Below are positions 19,007 through 27,587 of a DNA stretch of 64,000 nucleotides, piece after piece. The stretch spans positions 5,580,001 to 5,644,000 of the forward strand of contig NZ_CP012640.2 of NCBI RefSeq assembly GCF_001412595.2. Direction: 5' to 3'. Position 1 is the stretch's first letter. Every line of letters begins with the position of its first letter. The notes under the pieces were generated by a model, which was given only the letters and a program-made list of their open reading frames with translations, did no database searches and had not been told where the DNA came from. The translations under genes were made by a program, and so were the position numbers. The DNA is from Massilia sp. WG5 (GTDB taxonomy: Bacteria; Pseudomonadota; Gammaproteobacteria; Burkholderiales; Burkholderiaceae_D).

Positions 19007-21281
19007 GGGCACGGCGCGAACTCCCTCCGCTGGCAGGCGCCGCTTTCTGCTGGGCGGCCTGGCCGCCGGCGGCGCGCTGATGGTCGGCTGGGGCTTGATG
19101 CCGCCGCGCCAGCGCCTGCGCACCGCCAGCCCGCTGGCCGTGGAGGCGGGCGCGGTCGCCCTCAACGGCTGGGTCGCGATCGCGGCCGACGGCACCGTCT
19201 CGGTGGTGGTGCCGCGCAGCGAGATGGGGCAGGGCGTGAACACCGCGCTGCCGATGCTGCTGGCCGAGGAGCTCGACGCCCCCCTGGCGAGCGTCCGCAT
19301 CTCCCAGGCGCCGATCGACAAGATCTTCGGCAACCTCACCGTGCTGCGCGAGAACCTGCCTTTCCACCCCGACGACCGCGGCAGCCTCAAGCAGGGCGTG
19401 CAATGGGTGATGTCCAAGGTCGGCCGCGAGCTGGGCCTGATGTTCACGGGCGGCTCGACCAGCGTGAAGGACGCATGGATGCCGATGCGCGAAGCGGGCG
19501 CGGTGGCGCGCGCGATGCTGCTGCGCGCCGCCGCCGAACAGTGGAAGATCGAGGCGGCGCGCCTGGCGACGCGCGACGGCTTCGTCCTGCATCCCGACGG
19601 CCGCCGTCTCGGCTACGGCGAACTGGCCGCACGCGCAGCGAGCGTCGGCGCCGATATCGAACCGGGCGACGTGCGCCTGAAGACGCCGGCCGAATTCCGC
19701 CTGATCGGCCAGCCGGTGCCGCGCCGCGACAGCCCGGCCAAGGTGAACGGCACGGCGCTGTTCGGCATCGACGCGCGCGTGCCCGGCATGCTGTACGCCG
19801 CCGTCAGGATGGCGCCGGTAGTCGGCGCGGGTGTCGCGTCCTTCGACGCGGCGAAGGCACTGGCGATGCCGGGCGTGGTGAAGGTGGTCGAGGTGTCGTC
19901 GGCGCTGCCGCGGTTTTCCGGCGCCGGCGCCGGCGTGGCGGTGGTGGCGAAGACCTGGTGGCAGGCGAAGCAGGCGGCCGGCGCGCTGTCCGTCACATGG
20001 AGCGCCAGCCCGCACGCCGGGCTGTCCAGCGAGGCGATCTTCGCCGACTTCGCGAAGCTGCTCGACAGCGAATCCGGCTTCACCTATTTCGAGAGCGGCA
20101 GCCAGGACGTGCAGGGCGCCAGGACCCTGCAGGCCGAATACCGCGCGCCCTTCCTGGCGCACGCCACCATGGAGCCGATCAACTGCACCGCCCAGCTCAA
20201 GGACGGCAAGCTGAAGCTGTGGACCTCGACCCAGGTGCCGAGCGTGGCGGTCGAGGTGGCGGCCAGGGTCGCCGGCGTCGACCGCGCCGACGTCGCGCTC
20301 GACGTGATGCTGCTGGGCGGCGGTTTCGGGCGGCGCCTGGAAACCGATATGGTGGCGCAGGCGGTCGCCATCGCCAGGGCAGTCCCGGGCCAGGCGGTGC
20401 AGCTGGTCTGGACCCGCGAGGACGATATCGGGCACGACGTCTACCGCCCCCAGGCGCTGGAGCGCTTTGCCGCGAAGCTGGACGCCCAGGGCAACGTGAT
20501 CGCCTGGGATAACAAATCGGTCAGCGGCGCGATCGGCCACCAGTACTTCCCGCGCAACCTGGGCCTGCCCGGCATCGGCCCGGACAAGACCACGGCCGAG
20601 GGCGAGTACGACATGCAGTATGCGATCCCGAACCGCCGCATCGCCCACGTGATCGCCGACAGCGCGGTATCGATCGGCTACTGGCGCTCGGTCGGCCACT
20701 CGCACAACGCCTTCTTCAAGGAAGGCTTCCTGGACGAGGTCGCGCATGCGGCCGGCAAGGACCCGGTGCTGCTGCGGCGCGAACTGCTGCGCGGGCATCC
20801 GCGCCACCTGGCGGTGCTGGACGCGGCCCTGGCCAAGGCCGGCAGCGCGCCGGAGGGCCGGGCGCATGGCGTGGCGGTGCACCAGTCCTTCGGCAGCATC
20901 GTGGCCCAGGTGGCCGAGGTGTCCGTGCTCGACAAGCAGATCCGCGTGCACCGCGTGGTATGCGCGGTCGATTGCGGGATCGTCGTGAACCCGAACATCC
21001 TGGCCCAGCAGGTCGAGTCGGCGGTGGTGTTCGGCCTGTCGGCGGCGCTCGCCGGCGAGATCACGCTGAAGGACGGACAGGTCCAGCAGACCAACTTCGG
21101 CGATTATCCGGTGTTGCGGATGAACGAGGCGCCGCTGGTCGAGACCGTGATCGTCCCCAGCATCGAGCCGCCCGAGGGCATGGGCGAGCCCGCCACGCCG
21201 CCGGTGGCGCCGGCGGTGGCGAGCGCGGTATTCAAGTTGACGGGGCAGCGGCTGCGCAGCCTGCCGCTGCGGCTGGCTTAA
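18951..21281 (+). CDS. Tat-exported molybdopterin dehydrogenase large subunit (IorB-like)
   Basis: 776-residue xanthine dehydrogenase-family molybdopterin-binding subunit, closest in layout to isoquinoline 1-oxidoreductase beta or membrane-bound aldehyde dehydrogenase. A twin-arginine signal (GRRRFLLGGLAAGGALMVGW) lies near residues 28-47. Molybdenum-cofactor motifs include EMGQGVNTALPMLLAEEL, MEPINCTAQ, LGGGFGRRLETD and GYWRSVGHSHNAFFKEGF; the C-terminal PPVAPAVASAVFKLTGQR is near the active-site Glu position. ATG 18951 is preceded by TGGGGAC and lies inside the GGDEF-EAL gene. The usual [2Fe-2S] small subunit is not adjacent, so the enzyme is an orphan here. It shares 4 bases with the convergent thioredoxin gene. 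Substrate unknown. Confidence 0.85.
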   Translation: MIMRDMDTPEQGKSKSKPRGTARTPSAGRRRFLLGGLAAGGALMVGWGLMPPRQRLRTASPLAVEAGAVALNGWVAIAADGTVSVVVPRSEMGQGVNTALPMLLAEELDAPLASVRISQAPIDKIFGNLTVLRENLPFHPDDRGSLKQGVQWVMSKVGRELGLMFTGGSTSVKDAWMPMREAGAVARAMLLRAAAEQWKIEAARLATRDGFVLHPDGRRLGYGELAARAASVGADIEPGDVRLKTPAEFRLIGQPVPRRDSPAKVNGTALFGIDARVPGMLYAAVRMAPVVGAGVASFDAAKALAMPGVVKVVEVSSALPRFSGAGAGVAVVAKTWWQAKQAAGALSVTWSASPHAGLSSEAIFADFAKLLDSESGFTYFESGSQDVQGARTLQAEYRAPFLAHATMEPINCTAQLKDGKLKLWTSTQVPSVAVEVAARVAGVDRADVALDVMLLGGGFGRRLETDMVAQAVAIARAVPGQAVQLVWTREDDIGHDVYRPQALERFAAKLDAQGNVIAWDNKSVSGAIGHQYFPRNLGLPGIGPDKTTAEGEYDMQYAIPNRRIAHVIADSAVSIGYWRSVGHSHNAFFKEGFLDEVAHAAGKDPVLLRRELLRGHPRHLAVLDAALAKAGSAPEGRAHGVAVHQSFGSIVAQVAEVSVLDKQIRVHRVVCAVDCGIVVNPNILAQQVESAVVFGLSAALAGEITLKDGQVQQTNFGDYPVLRMNEAPLVETVIVPSIEPPEGMGEPATPPVAPAVASAVFKLTGQRLRSLPLRLA

Positions 21282-21706
21282 GAATCGGCGTTTGCCAACA
21301 GAGTGCGCAAATTGCACTCCCGCTGCCACGCGCGCCGCTCCTCGCTGGACGTCGCCAGGCGCGCCAGTTCGTCGTCCGGAAGGGCGGCCTGCGACTGCAC
21401 CAGGCGGTCGGCCACGTTCGCATCCGGCAGCATGGCGCCGAAGAAGGCGACCCGGTCGCCGCGTTGCAGCAGCAGGGTAGGGAAGTTGTCGACGTCGAGG
21501 TCGCCGACCACGTCGGCCTGGTCTTCGATGTCGATCCAGACGAAGGTCTTGTCCGGGTGGCGCGCGGCCAGGGACTCGAAGCCGGCGCGGTAGGTCGAGC
21601 AGGTGCCGCACCAGGCGGCGCACAGGCAGGCGACGACCCATCCCTCGCCATCCAGGGCGGCGGCGAGCTGGTCTCGGTTGTCGGACTCAAGTAACAGGCT
21701 AGGCAT
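21278..21706 (-). CDS. Thioredoxin family protein
   Basis: 142-residue thioredoxin-fold protein with the redox motif CAAWCGTCSTYR near residue 31 and the cis-Pro segment VDNFPTLLLQRG, and a ~35-residue C-terminal helical extension (LPDDELARLATSSEERRAW). No signal peptide, so it acts in the cytoplasm. The start at 21706 gives a typical N-terminus; the longer open frame upstream runs into tsaB on the other strand and is not used. It converges with the molybdopterin dehydrogenase gene, with overlapping stops. Confidence 0.85.
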   Translation of the reverse strand: MPSLLLESDNRDQLAAALDGEGWVVACLCAAWCGTCSTYRAGFESLAARHPDKTFVWIDIEDQADVVGDLDVDNFPTLLLQRGDRVAFFGAMLPDANVADRLVQSQAALPDDELARLATSSEERRAWQRECNLRTLLANADS

Positions 21707-21758
21707 GGGCCGGATTTTACGGCTTTTGGCCGACAGGCGCCACGGGTTAAAATACGGC

Positions 21759-22493
21759 ATGCCTATCATCCTTGCCATCGAAACCTCGTCCGAGCTGGCG
21801 TCCTGCGCGCTGTTCAACAGCGACGCCACCGCGCCGGCCGCCTCTTCCACCGTCTTCGCCCGCGAATCCGAAGGGGTGCGCACCCATTCGCAATCGGTGC
21901 TGCCGATGGTGCAGGAGCTGCTGCGCGAGGCCGGCGTCAAGCTGGCCGACTGCGACGCCATCGCCTTCGGCGCCGGCCCAGGTTCCTTCACCGGCGTGCG
22001 CACCGCCTGCGGCGTGGCCCAGGGCCTGGCTTTCGGCGCCGGCCTGCCGGTGCTGCCGATGGTGACCCTGGAAGCGATGGCCGAAGCCTGCCGCGCTGCG
22101 AGCTCCGCGACCGAGGTGCTGGCCGTGCTGGACGCGCGCATGGGCGAGGTCTACTGGGCGCAGTACCGCTATGAAAACGGCAACTGGCGCGAAGTCTCGG
22201 CGCCTGCGCTGTGCGCGCCGCAGGACGTCGCGCCGCTGCCCGCGAACGGCCTGGCCGCCTGCGGCAACGGTTTCGCGGCCTACCCGGAAGCGTTTGCCGG
22301 CAAGGACTTCGCCGCGAATGCCCTCGGCGGCGTGCTGCCGCATGCGCGCGAGCTGGCCTTGCTGGGCGTGCATGCGCTGGCCGCCGGCCAGGCGGTGCCG
22401 GCCGACCAGGCCCAGCCGCTCTACCTGCGCAACAAGGTGGCCTACACCAGCGCCGAGCGCCAGGCGATCAATGCGGCGAAGGCGGCCGGCTGA
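21759..22493 (+). CDS. tsaB: tRNA threonylcarbamoyladenosine protein TsaB
   Basis: 244-residue partner of TsaD in t6A37 tRNA modification. The ASKHA-fold N-terminus ILAIETSSELASCALF and the motif FGAGPGSFTGVRTACGVAQGL are diagnostic. Its stop shares one base with the rimI start (TGATG). A TAAAAT lies five bases before the ATG with TTGGCC 16 bp upstream of it, so the transcript may be leaderless; no Shine-Dalgarno sequence is seen. It heads the tsaB-rimI-udg-DUF1853 overlapping unit. Confidence 0.95.
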   Translation: MPIILAIETSSELASCALFNSDATAPAASSTVFARESEGVRTHSQSVLPMVQELLREAGVKLADCDAIAFGAGPGSFTGVRTACGVAQGLAFGAGLPVLPMVTLEAMAEACRAASSATEVLAVLDARMGEVYWAQYRYENGNWREVSAPALCAPQDVAPLPANGLAACGNGFAAYPEAFAGKDFAANALGGVLPHARELALLGVHALAAGQAVPADQAQPLYLRNKVAYTSAERQAINAAKAAG

Positions 22494-22981
22494 TGAGCGC
22501 ATCGCCGGAACTGGGCGCCACCGCGCGGGATGGGCTGGCGCTGCGCCCGATGGTGGTGGCCGACATCGACGAGGTGCATGCGCTGGAATGCAGCGTGTTT
22601 CCGCATCCCTGGAGCCGCGCCAACTTCGTCGATTCGCTGGCCAGCGGCTATGACGCCTGGGTGCTGCGCGAGCCGGACGAAGGGCAACTGGCCGGCTACT
22701 TCCTGCTGATGTATGCGGTGGACGAAGCCCACCTGCTGGACGTCGCCGTCAGCGGCGAGCGTCAGGGCAGCGGCCTGGGCCGCTATCTGCTGGACCGGAT
22801 CGTCGCACGTGCGCGCGCGATGGGCATGGGCTCGATCCTGCTGGAAGTGCGGCCCTCGAACGGGCGCGCGCTGCAGGTGTACGAGCGCTACGGTTACACG
22901 CAGATCGGGCGCCGCAAGGGGTATTATCCAGCCCATGAGGGAAAGCGCGAGGACGCGATCGTGATGAGGTTTGTACTATGA
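22493..22981 (+). CDS. rimI: Ribosomal protein alanine N-acetyltransferase RimI
   Basis: 162-residue GNAT acetyltransferase, RimI type, acetylating the N-terminal alanine of ribosomal protein S18. Visible are the acetyl-CoA loop RQGSGLGRYLLDRIV, LEVRPSNGRALQVYERYGYTQIGRRKGYYP and the N-terminal VFPHPWSRANFVDSL. It overlaps tsaB by 1 base and the following udg gene by 4 (ATGA). The tsaB-rimI pairing is common in proteobacteria. Confidence 0.95.
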   Translation: MSASPELGATARDGLALRPMVVADIDEVHALECSVFPHPWSRANFVDSLASGYDAWVLREPDEGQLAGYFLLMYAVDEAHLLDVAVSGERQGSGLGRYLLDRIVARARAMGMGSILLEVRPSNGRALQVYERYGYTQIGRRKGYYPAHEGKREDAIVMRFVL

Positions 22982-24006
22982 ACGGGTTTGCCGAACGCGA
23001 CGCCATCTTCCTGGCGGAGATGGGGATTGCGCCGCTCTGGCATCTGCGGAATGCAGCAAGCGAGGCGCCGCTTGCCGAAGCTGCGCGGGCTGAAGAAGCG
23101 GCCTTGGCAAGCGCGCCGGCGGTGGCCGAAGCGCTGCCGGCCGCGCGCCAGGATGCGGCCGAAGACGCTTTCGGCGCGGTCGTGTCCCCACCTGCGCCCG
23201 CCCAGGCCGCGCCGCCTGCGCCGCCGGCCGCACCTGCGCCTGCACCTGCGCCTGCGCCTGCGCCGCGACCGGTGCAGCCGGGCCCGCGTCCGCTGCAGCC
23301 GGTCGCCCAGTCGGTGTCGGCGCTGGCGCCGGTCGCGCCCGAAGACCTGGCCTGGGACGACGCCGCTTTGCCGGCCGATGCCACGCCGGAAGAGATCGCG
23401 CAGATGGACTGGGACCAACTGGGGCTGGCGATCGCCTCCTGCCGCCGCTGCAGCGCCTGCCGCGAGGGCCGCGCGCCGGTGCCGGGCACGGGCGCCAGGA
23501 AGGCGCGCTGGCTGGTGGCGGTCGGCGCCTCGACCGCGGCCGACGAGAAGGCCCGCGTGCCGCTGGCCGGCGAGCCCGGCAAGCTGCTCGACAATATGCT
23601 GGCGGCGGTGGAGCTGTCGCGCGAGCGCGAGGTCTACATCACCAACCTGATCAAGTGCCGCCCGACCACCCCGGCCGGTGGCGACCGCGCGCCGACGCCC
23701 GAGGAAGCGATGGCCTGTCGACCCTACCTGGAGCGCGAGCTGGCGCTGACCGGCGCCGGCACCGTGCTGACCCTGGGCCAGATCGCGGCCAATACCCTGC
23801 TCGGACGCCCGCTGGCGGAGCCGCTGGCCGGCGTGCGTGGAGGTCCGTATCCCTTGCCAGGCGCCGGGGCGACCCTGGTGGCGACCCTCCATCCGGGCGA
23901 GCTGCTGCGGCGCGGCGGCGACAAGGCCCTGGCCTGGGCCGACCTGTGCCGGGCGCGCGCCGCCAGCGCTGCGGCCGATGGAAGCGCCGGTGCGCGGCGC
24001 GGCTGA
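22978..24006 (+). CDS. Family 4-type uracil-DNA glycosylase
   Basis: 342-residue base-excision repair enzyme. Residues 1-25 and 125-342 are ordered; between them is a long Ala/Pro linker (PAPAPAPAPAPAPRP around residues 85-100). The glycosylase core begins with a Cys cluster CRRCSACREGR (residues 155-165) for the [4Fe-4S] cluster, continues with LAGEPGKLLDNML, the YITNLIKCRP motif carrying further Cys, and ends with ATLHPGELLRR in place of the usual HPSxLLR. The first active-site loop reads VGASTAADEK rather than the common GEAPGxDED, so catalytic detail may differ. ATG overlaps the rimI stop. Confidence 0.87.
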   Translation: MNGFAERDAIFLAEMGIAPLWHLRNAASEAPLAEAARAEEAALASAPAVAEALPAARQDAAEDAFGAVVSPPAPAQAAPPAPPAAPAPAPAPAPAPRPVQPGPRPLQPVAQSVSALAPVAPEDLAWDDAALPADATPEEIAQMDWDQLGLAIASCRRCSACREGRAPVPGTGARKARWLVAVGASTAADEKARVPLAGEPGKLLDNMLAAVELSREREVYITNLIKCRPTTPAGGDRAPTPEEAMACRPYLERELALTGAGTVLTLGQIAANTLLGRPLAEPLAGVRGGPYPLPGAGATLVATLHPGELLRRGGDKALAWADLCRARAASAAADGSAGARRG

Positions 24007-24958
24007 CAATTACCAGTCGTATTTCGAGCGCCGCTGGGGCCATCTGCGGCGCGCCCGGGTGCGGGCCCTGGCCTGGCTGCTGGACGCGCCCGACCTGCTC
24101 GACATCCACGATCCGCACTGGGAAGGCCGGATCGCCACCCTCGGCCCGGTCCTGCCTGCGACCGAGCGCTGGCTGGCGGCGCTGGACGAGGATCCGTCGG
24201 CGCTCGACGCCGCCCTCGGCGCCAAGCCGAGTACCCGCCTCGGCCTGTACGCGGAAAAGCTGATGGCCTTCTATTTCGCCGAGCAGGGCAGGCTGGTCGC
24301 CCATGGGGTGCAGGTGCGGGCCGGGCGCGACGCCACCATCGGCGAATTCGACTTCCTGCTCGATGCCGGGCCGGATGGCGTCGAGCACATCGAGTTCGCC
24401 ACCAAGTTCTACCTGCTGCAGGGCGAAGTCCACGGCGATATCGTGTCGAGCTTCGACAACTTCGTCGGTCCCAACCTGGCCGACAGCCTGGGCCGCAAGA
24501 TGCGCAAGGTCTTCGACCGCCAGCTCCAGCTCGGCGCGCATCCGGCGGCGCAGGAGCTGCTGCCGCGTCCGGTGGTGAGTGCGAAGGCGCTGGTGAAGGG
24601 CTGGCTGTTCTATCCGGCCGGGACCTATTTTGCGATGGGCGGCATCACCGCCGGCCACTGCCGCGGCTTCTGGTGCGCGCTGTCGGAACTCGAGCAGATG
24701 GATGCCGACCGCTTCCTGGTCCTGCCGCGCCTGCAGTGGCTGCCGCCGTTCCGGGCCTCGTCCGCGACCTGGATGCTGGACCGCGCCCAATTGGTCGCCG
24801 AGCTGGCCGATCATTTCGAGAACGCGGGCAATCCCGTGCTGGTGGCGGTGGTCCGCGACGACCGCAGCAATGGCGAAGGCAGCATCGTCGAGATCGAGCG
24901 CGGCTTCATCGTCCCCGACGACTGGCGCGAACGCGCCGGCGCCCGCCCATATCCCTGA
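23978..24958 (+). CDS. DUF1853 family protein
   Basis: 326-residue conserved protein of unknown function (DUF1853). Hallmarks are LGLYAEKLMAFYF, the IGEFDFLLD segment followed by HIEFATKFYL (resembling a PD-(D/E)xK-type nuclease core: acidic residues, then ExK-like), and VSAKALVKGWLFYP. It begins 29 bases before the uracil-DNA glycosylase stop, so it is co-translated with a DNA repair gene, which together with the nuclease-like core hints at nucleic-acid work; this is inference. Start ATG 23978 chosen by family length. Confidence 0.8.
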   Translation: MEAPVRGAADNYQSYFERRWGHLRRARVRALAWLLDAPDLLDIHDPHWEGRIATLGPVLPATERWLAALDEDPSALDAALGAKPSTRLGLYAEKLMAFYFAEQGRLVAHGVQVRAGRDATIGEFDFLLDAGPDGVEHIEFATKFYLLQGEVHGDIVSSFDNFVGPNLADSLGRKMRKVFDRQLQLGAHPAAQELLPRPVVSAKALVKGWLFYPAGTYFAMGGITAGHCRGFWCALSELEQMDADRFLVLPRLQWLPPFRASSATWMLDRAQLVAELADHFENAGNPVLVAVVRDDRSNGEGSIVEIERGFIVPDDWRERAGARPYP

Positions 24959-24965
24959 CAAACAT

Positions 24966-25040
24966 CAAACCGGGGTCAGACTCCAAATTTTGGAAAGAGT
25001 GCAGAAGAAATTGCCAAAAACCGGAGTCTGACCCCGGTTT
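24966..25040. repeat. REP-like palindromic repeat, copy 2
   Basis: Inverted arms CAAACCGGGGTCAGACTCC and GGAGTCTGACCCCGGTTT with TTGGCAA-type ends, the same element as at 15013-15088. It lies between the convergent DUF1853 and lplT genes. The central loop sequence differs from copy 1 while the arms are conserved. Confidence 0.85.
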
Positions 25041-25051
25041 TTGGCAACAAA

Positions 25052-26314
25052 TCAGTGCTTGTGCTCGCCAATCAGCGCCAGCGAGTCGTGCTCGCGCTGG
25101 TTGGCGGCGTGGCGGCGGCCGATCAGGAACATCAGGCCGGCGAGGGCGAAGCCGAACAGGACGATGATGACGTTCAGGTCCAGGTTCAGCGTGATCATGA
25201 TGGCGTACACGGCCAGCATGGTCAGGATCGACAGGTTCTCGTTGAAGTTCTGCACGGCGATCGAATGGCCGGCGCTCATCAGCACGTGGCCGCGGTGCTG
25301 CAGCAGGGCGTTCATCGGCACCACGAAGAAGCCGGACAGCAGGCCGATGATCAGGAGCAGCGGCACGGCGACGGTCACCGAATACACCAGGGTCATGGCC
25401 ATCACCACGATGCCCATGATGATGCCGAGCGGGATCACGGTCAGCGATTTCTTCAGCGGGATCATCTTGGCCGCCATCGCGGCGCCGACCGCCACCCCGA
25501 TCGCGACCACGCCGATCAGGGTCGAGGCCTTGTCCAGCTTCATATGCAGCGAACGCTCGGCCCACTTCAGCACGATGAACTGCAGGGTCGCGCCGGCGCC
25601 CCAGAACAGGGTCGTCACAGCCAGCGAGATCTGGCCCAGCTTGTCTTTCCACAGCGTGGCCGAGCATTCGGCGAAGTCGGCGATCAGCTTGATCGGATTG
25701 CGCTCCTGGTGTTCATAGTGGGCGCCGGTGTCGGGGATGCGCAGGTTGAACAGGGCGGCCAGCGCGTACACGGCGATCAGCACCGCCAGCGAAGCCTTGA
25801 CCGGGGTGTCGATGCCGGTATCGATGACGGGGAAGTCCAGCGTCATCAGCCAGGCGCCGCCATGGGTGCTGACCAGCGCGCCGCCCATCACGGTGCCGAG
25901 GATGATCGACATCACGGTCAGGCCTTCGATCCAGCCATTGGCCGCGACCAGTTTTTCGGGCGGCAGCAGCTCGGTCAGGATGCCGTACTTGGCCGGCGAA
26001 TACACGGCGGCGCCGAAACCGACCACGGCGCAGGCGATCAGCGGATGGACGCCGAAGAAGATGAGGCAGCAGCCGAACACCTTGATCAGGTTGGCGATGA
26101 ACATGACCCGCCCCTTGGGCATCGAATCGGCGAACGCGCCGACGAACGCGGCCAGCAGGACGTAGAACAGCACGAAGGACAGCTTCAGCAGGGGCGTCAG
26201 CGAGGGTGGGGCTTTCATCGCCGTCAGCAGACCGATCGCAACGAAGATCAATGCGTTATCTGCCAGCGACGAAAAAAACTGCGCCGCCATGATGGTGTAA
26301 AAACCACGATTCAT
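25052..26314 (-). CDS. lplT: Lysophospholipid transporter LplT
   Basis: 420-residue major-facilitator permease that flips lysophospholipids across the inner membrane. About twelve hydrophobic helices are visible, beginning FYTIMAAQFFSSLADNALIF; the loop KYGILTELLPPEKLVAANGW and the AFADSMPKGRVMF motif fit LplT. In E. coli LplT is paired with the Aas acyltransferase, which is not adjacent here. The start ATG 26314 (MNRGFYTIM) is chosen; the open frame upstream crosses the promoter region. Divergent from alr, an arrangement common in Burkholderiales. Confidence 0.93.
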   Translation of the reverse strand: MNRGFYTIMAAQFFSSLADNALIFVAIGLLTAMKAPPSLTPLLKLSFVLFYVLLAAFVGAFADSMPKGRVMFIANLIKVFGCCLIFFGVHPLIACAVVGFGAAVYSPAKYGILTELLPPEKLVAANGWIEGLTVMSIILGTVMGGALVSTHGGAWLMTLDFPVIDTGIDTPVKASLAVLIAVYALAALFNLRIPDTGAHYEHQERNPIKLIADFAECSATLWKDKLGQISLAVTTLFWGAGATLQFIVLKWAERSLHMKLDKASTLIGVVAIGVAVGAAMAAKMIPLKKSLTVIPLGIIMGIVVMAMTLVYSVTVAVPLLLIIGLLSGFFVVPMNALLQHRGHVLMSAGHSIAVQNFNENLSILTMLAVYAIMITLNLDLNVIIVLFGFALAGLMFLIGRRHAANQREHDSLALIGEHKH

Positions 26315-26465
26315 TCGAGACGTTCTAAAAACTAGTGTGGGTTGCTTTATACCATGAAAGACCGCCAGCCCAAAGAAATCGACAATTCGCCATTTCAACA
26401 GCAGGACGCCCGGTTGGCGCTAAAATGGCACTTCCGTTCGCCAGATTCGCCCCCATCTTCCGCCC

Positions 26466-27572
26466 ATGCCACGTCCCCTCCACGCCATCATCCATCTCGA
26501 TGCAATGCAGCACAACCTCGCCCGCGCGCGCGCCTGCGCGCCCACGGCGCGGGTATGGGCGGTGGTCAAGGCGAACGCCTACGGCCACGGCCTGGAGTGC
26601 GGCATGCGCGGCTTTGCCGAGGCCGACGGCCTGGCCCTGATCGAGACCGAGAACGCGCTGCGCCTGCGCGAGCTGGGCTGGGTCAAGCCGATCCTGCTGC
26701 TGGAAGGGATTTTCGACGACGCTGACGTGCCCTTGCTGGCCGAGCACAATATCAATAGCGCGGTGCACTGCATCGAGCAGGTGAAAATGTTGGAATACAC
26801 CCAGCTCTACCGCCCGATCGATGTGCACCTGAAGATGAATACCGGAATGAATCGGCTCGGCTTCCGTCCCGAGGAGTATGCGGCGGCCTACCGGCGCCTG
26901 CGCGCGATCCCCGGCATCCGCAACATCACCCTGATGACCCACTTCGCCAACGCCGACGAGCTGGAGCACCCGCGCCTGTCGATTGCCGAACAGGTGCGCC
27001 GCTTCCGCGAAGGCGCGGCCGGGCTGGAAGGGCAGCGCAGCCTGTCGAATTCCGGCGGCGTGCTGCACCAGGCTGCGCTGGCCAAGGAATTGCACAATGA
27101 CTGGGTCCGCCCCGGCGTGATGCTGTACGGCGGCACCCCGGGCGGCGGCGTCTCGGCCGGCGCCTACGGCCTGCTGCCGACCATGACCCTGAAATCCGAG
27201 GTCATCGGCATCCAGCAGCTGGCGGCGGGCGACACCGTCGGCTACGGCAGCCGCTTTGTCGCGGAGGCGCCGATGACGATCGGCGTGGTGGCCTGCGGCT
27301 ATGCGGACGGCTACCCGCGCCATGCCGAGCACGGCACGCCGGTGATCGTCGACGGCGTCAAGACGCGCCTGATCGGCCGGGTCTCGATGGACATGATGAC
27401 GGTCGACCTGACGCCGGTCGCCAATGCGCGCGTCGGCAGCAAGGTGACCCTGTGGGGCGACGGCCTGCCGATCGACGAGGTGGCGCAGGGCGCCGGCACG
27501 ATCGGCTATGAACTGATGTGCGCCCTGGCGCCGCGCGTGCGGGTCGCCGAGGGCCGACTTGGAACCGACTAA
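26466..27572 (+). CDS. alr: Alanine racemase
   Basis: 368-residue PLP enzyme making D-alanine for peptidoglycan. The PLP lysine is in VWAVVKANAYGHG (Lys35), and the catalytic tyrosine lies in the VGYGSRF segment of the C-terminal domain; GYADGYPRH and the RVSMDMMTVDL motif are also present. radA follows 15 bp later. A TAAAAT at 26421-26426 may be its -10. Confidence 0.96.
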   Translation: MPRPLHAIIHLDAMQHNLARARACAPTARVWAVVKANAYGHGLECGMRGFAEADGLALIETENALRLRELGWVKPILLLEGIFDDADVPLLAEHNINSAVHCIEQVKMLEYTQLYRPIDVHLKMNTGMNRLGFRPEEYAAAYRRLRAIPGIRNITLMTHFANADELEHPRLSIAEQVRRFREGAAGLEGQRSLSNSGGVLHQAALAKELHNDWVRPGVMLYGGTPGGGVSAGAYGLLPTMTLKSEVIGIQQLAAGDTVGYGSRFVAEAPMTIGVVACGYADGYPRHAEHGTPVIVDGVKTRLIGRVSMDMMTVDLTPVANARVGSKVTLWGDGLPIDEVAQGAGTIGYELMCALAPRVRVAEGRLGTD

Positions 27573-27587
27573 TACATATATATAGCA

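Noticed and set aside
15812..19447. 1211-codon open frame antisense to the GGDEF-EAL gene
   Set aside because: Same composition artefact; it has no domain and the plus strand encodes a full multidomain protein.
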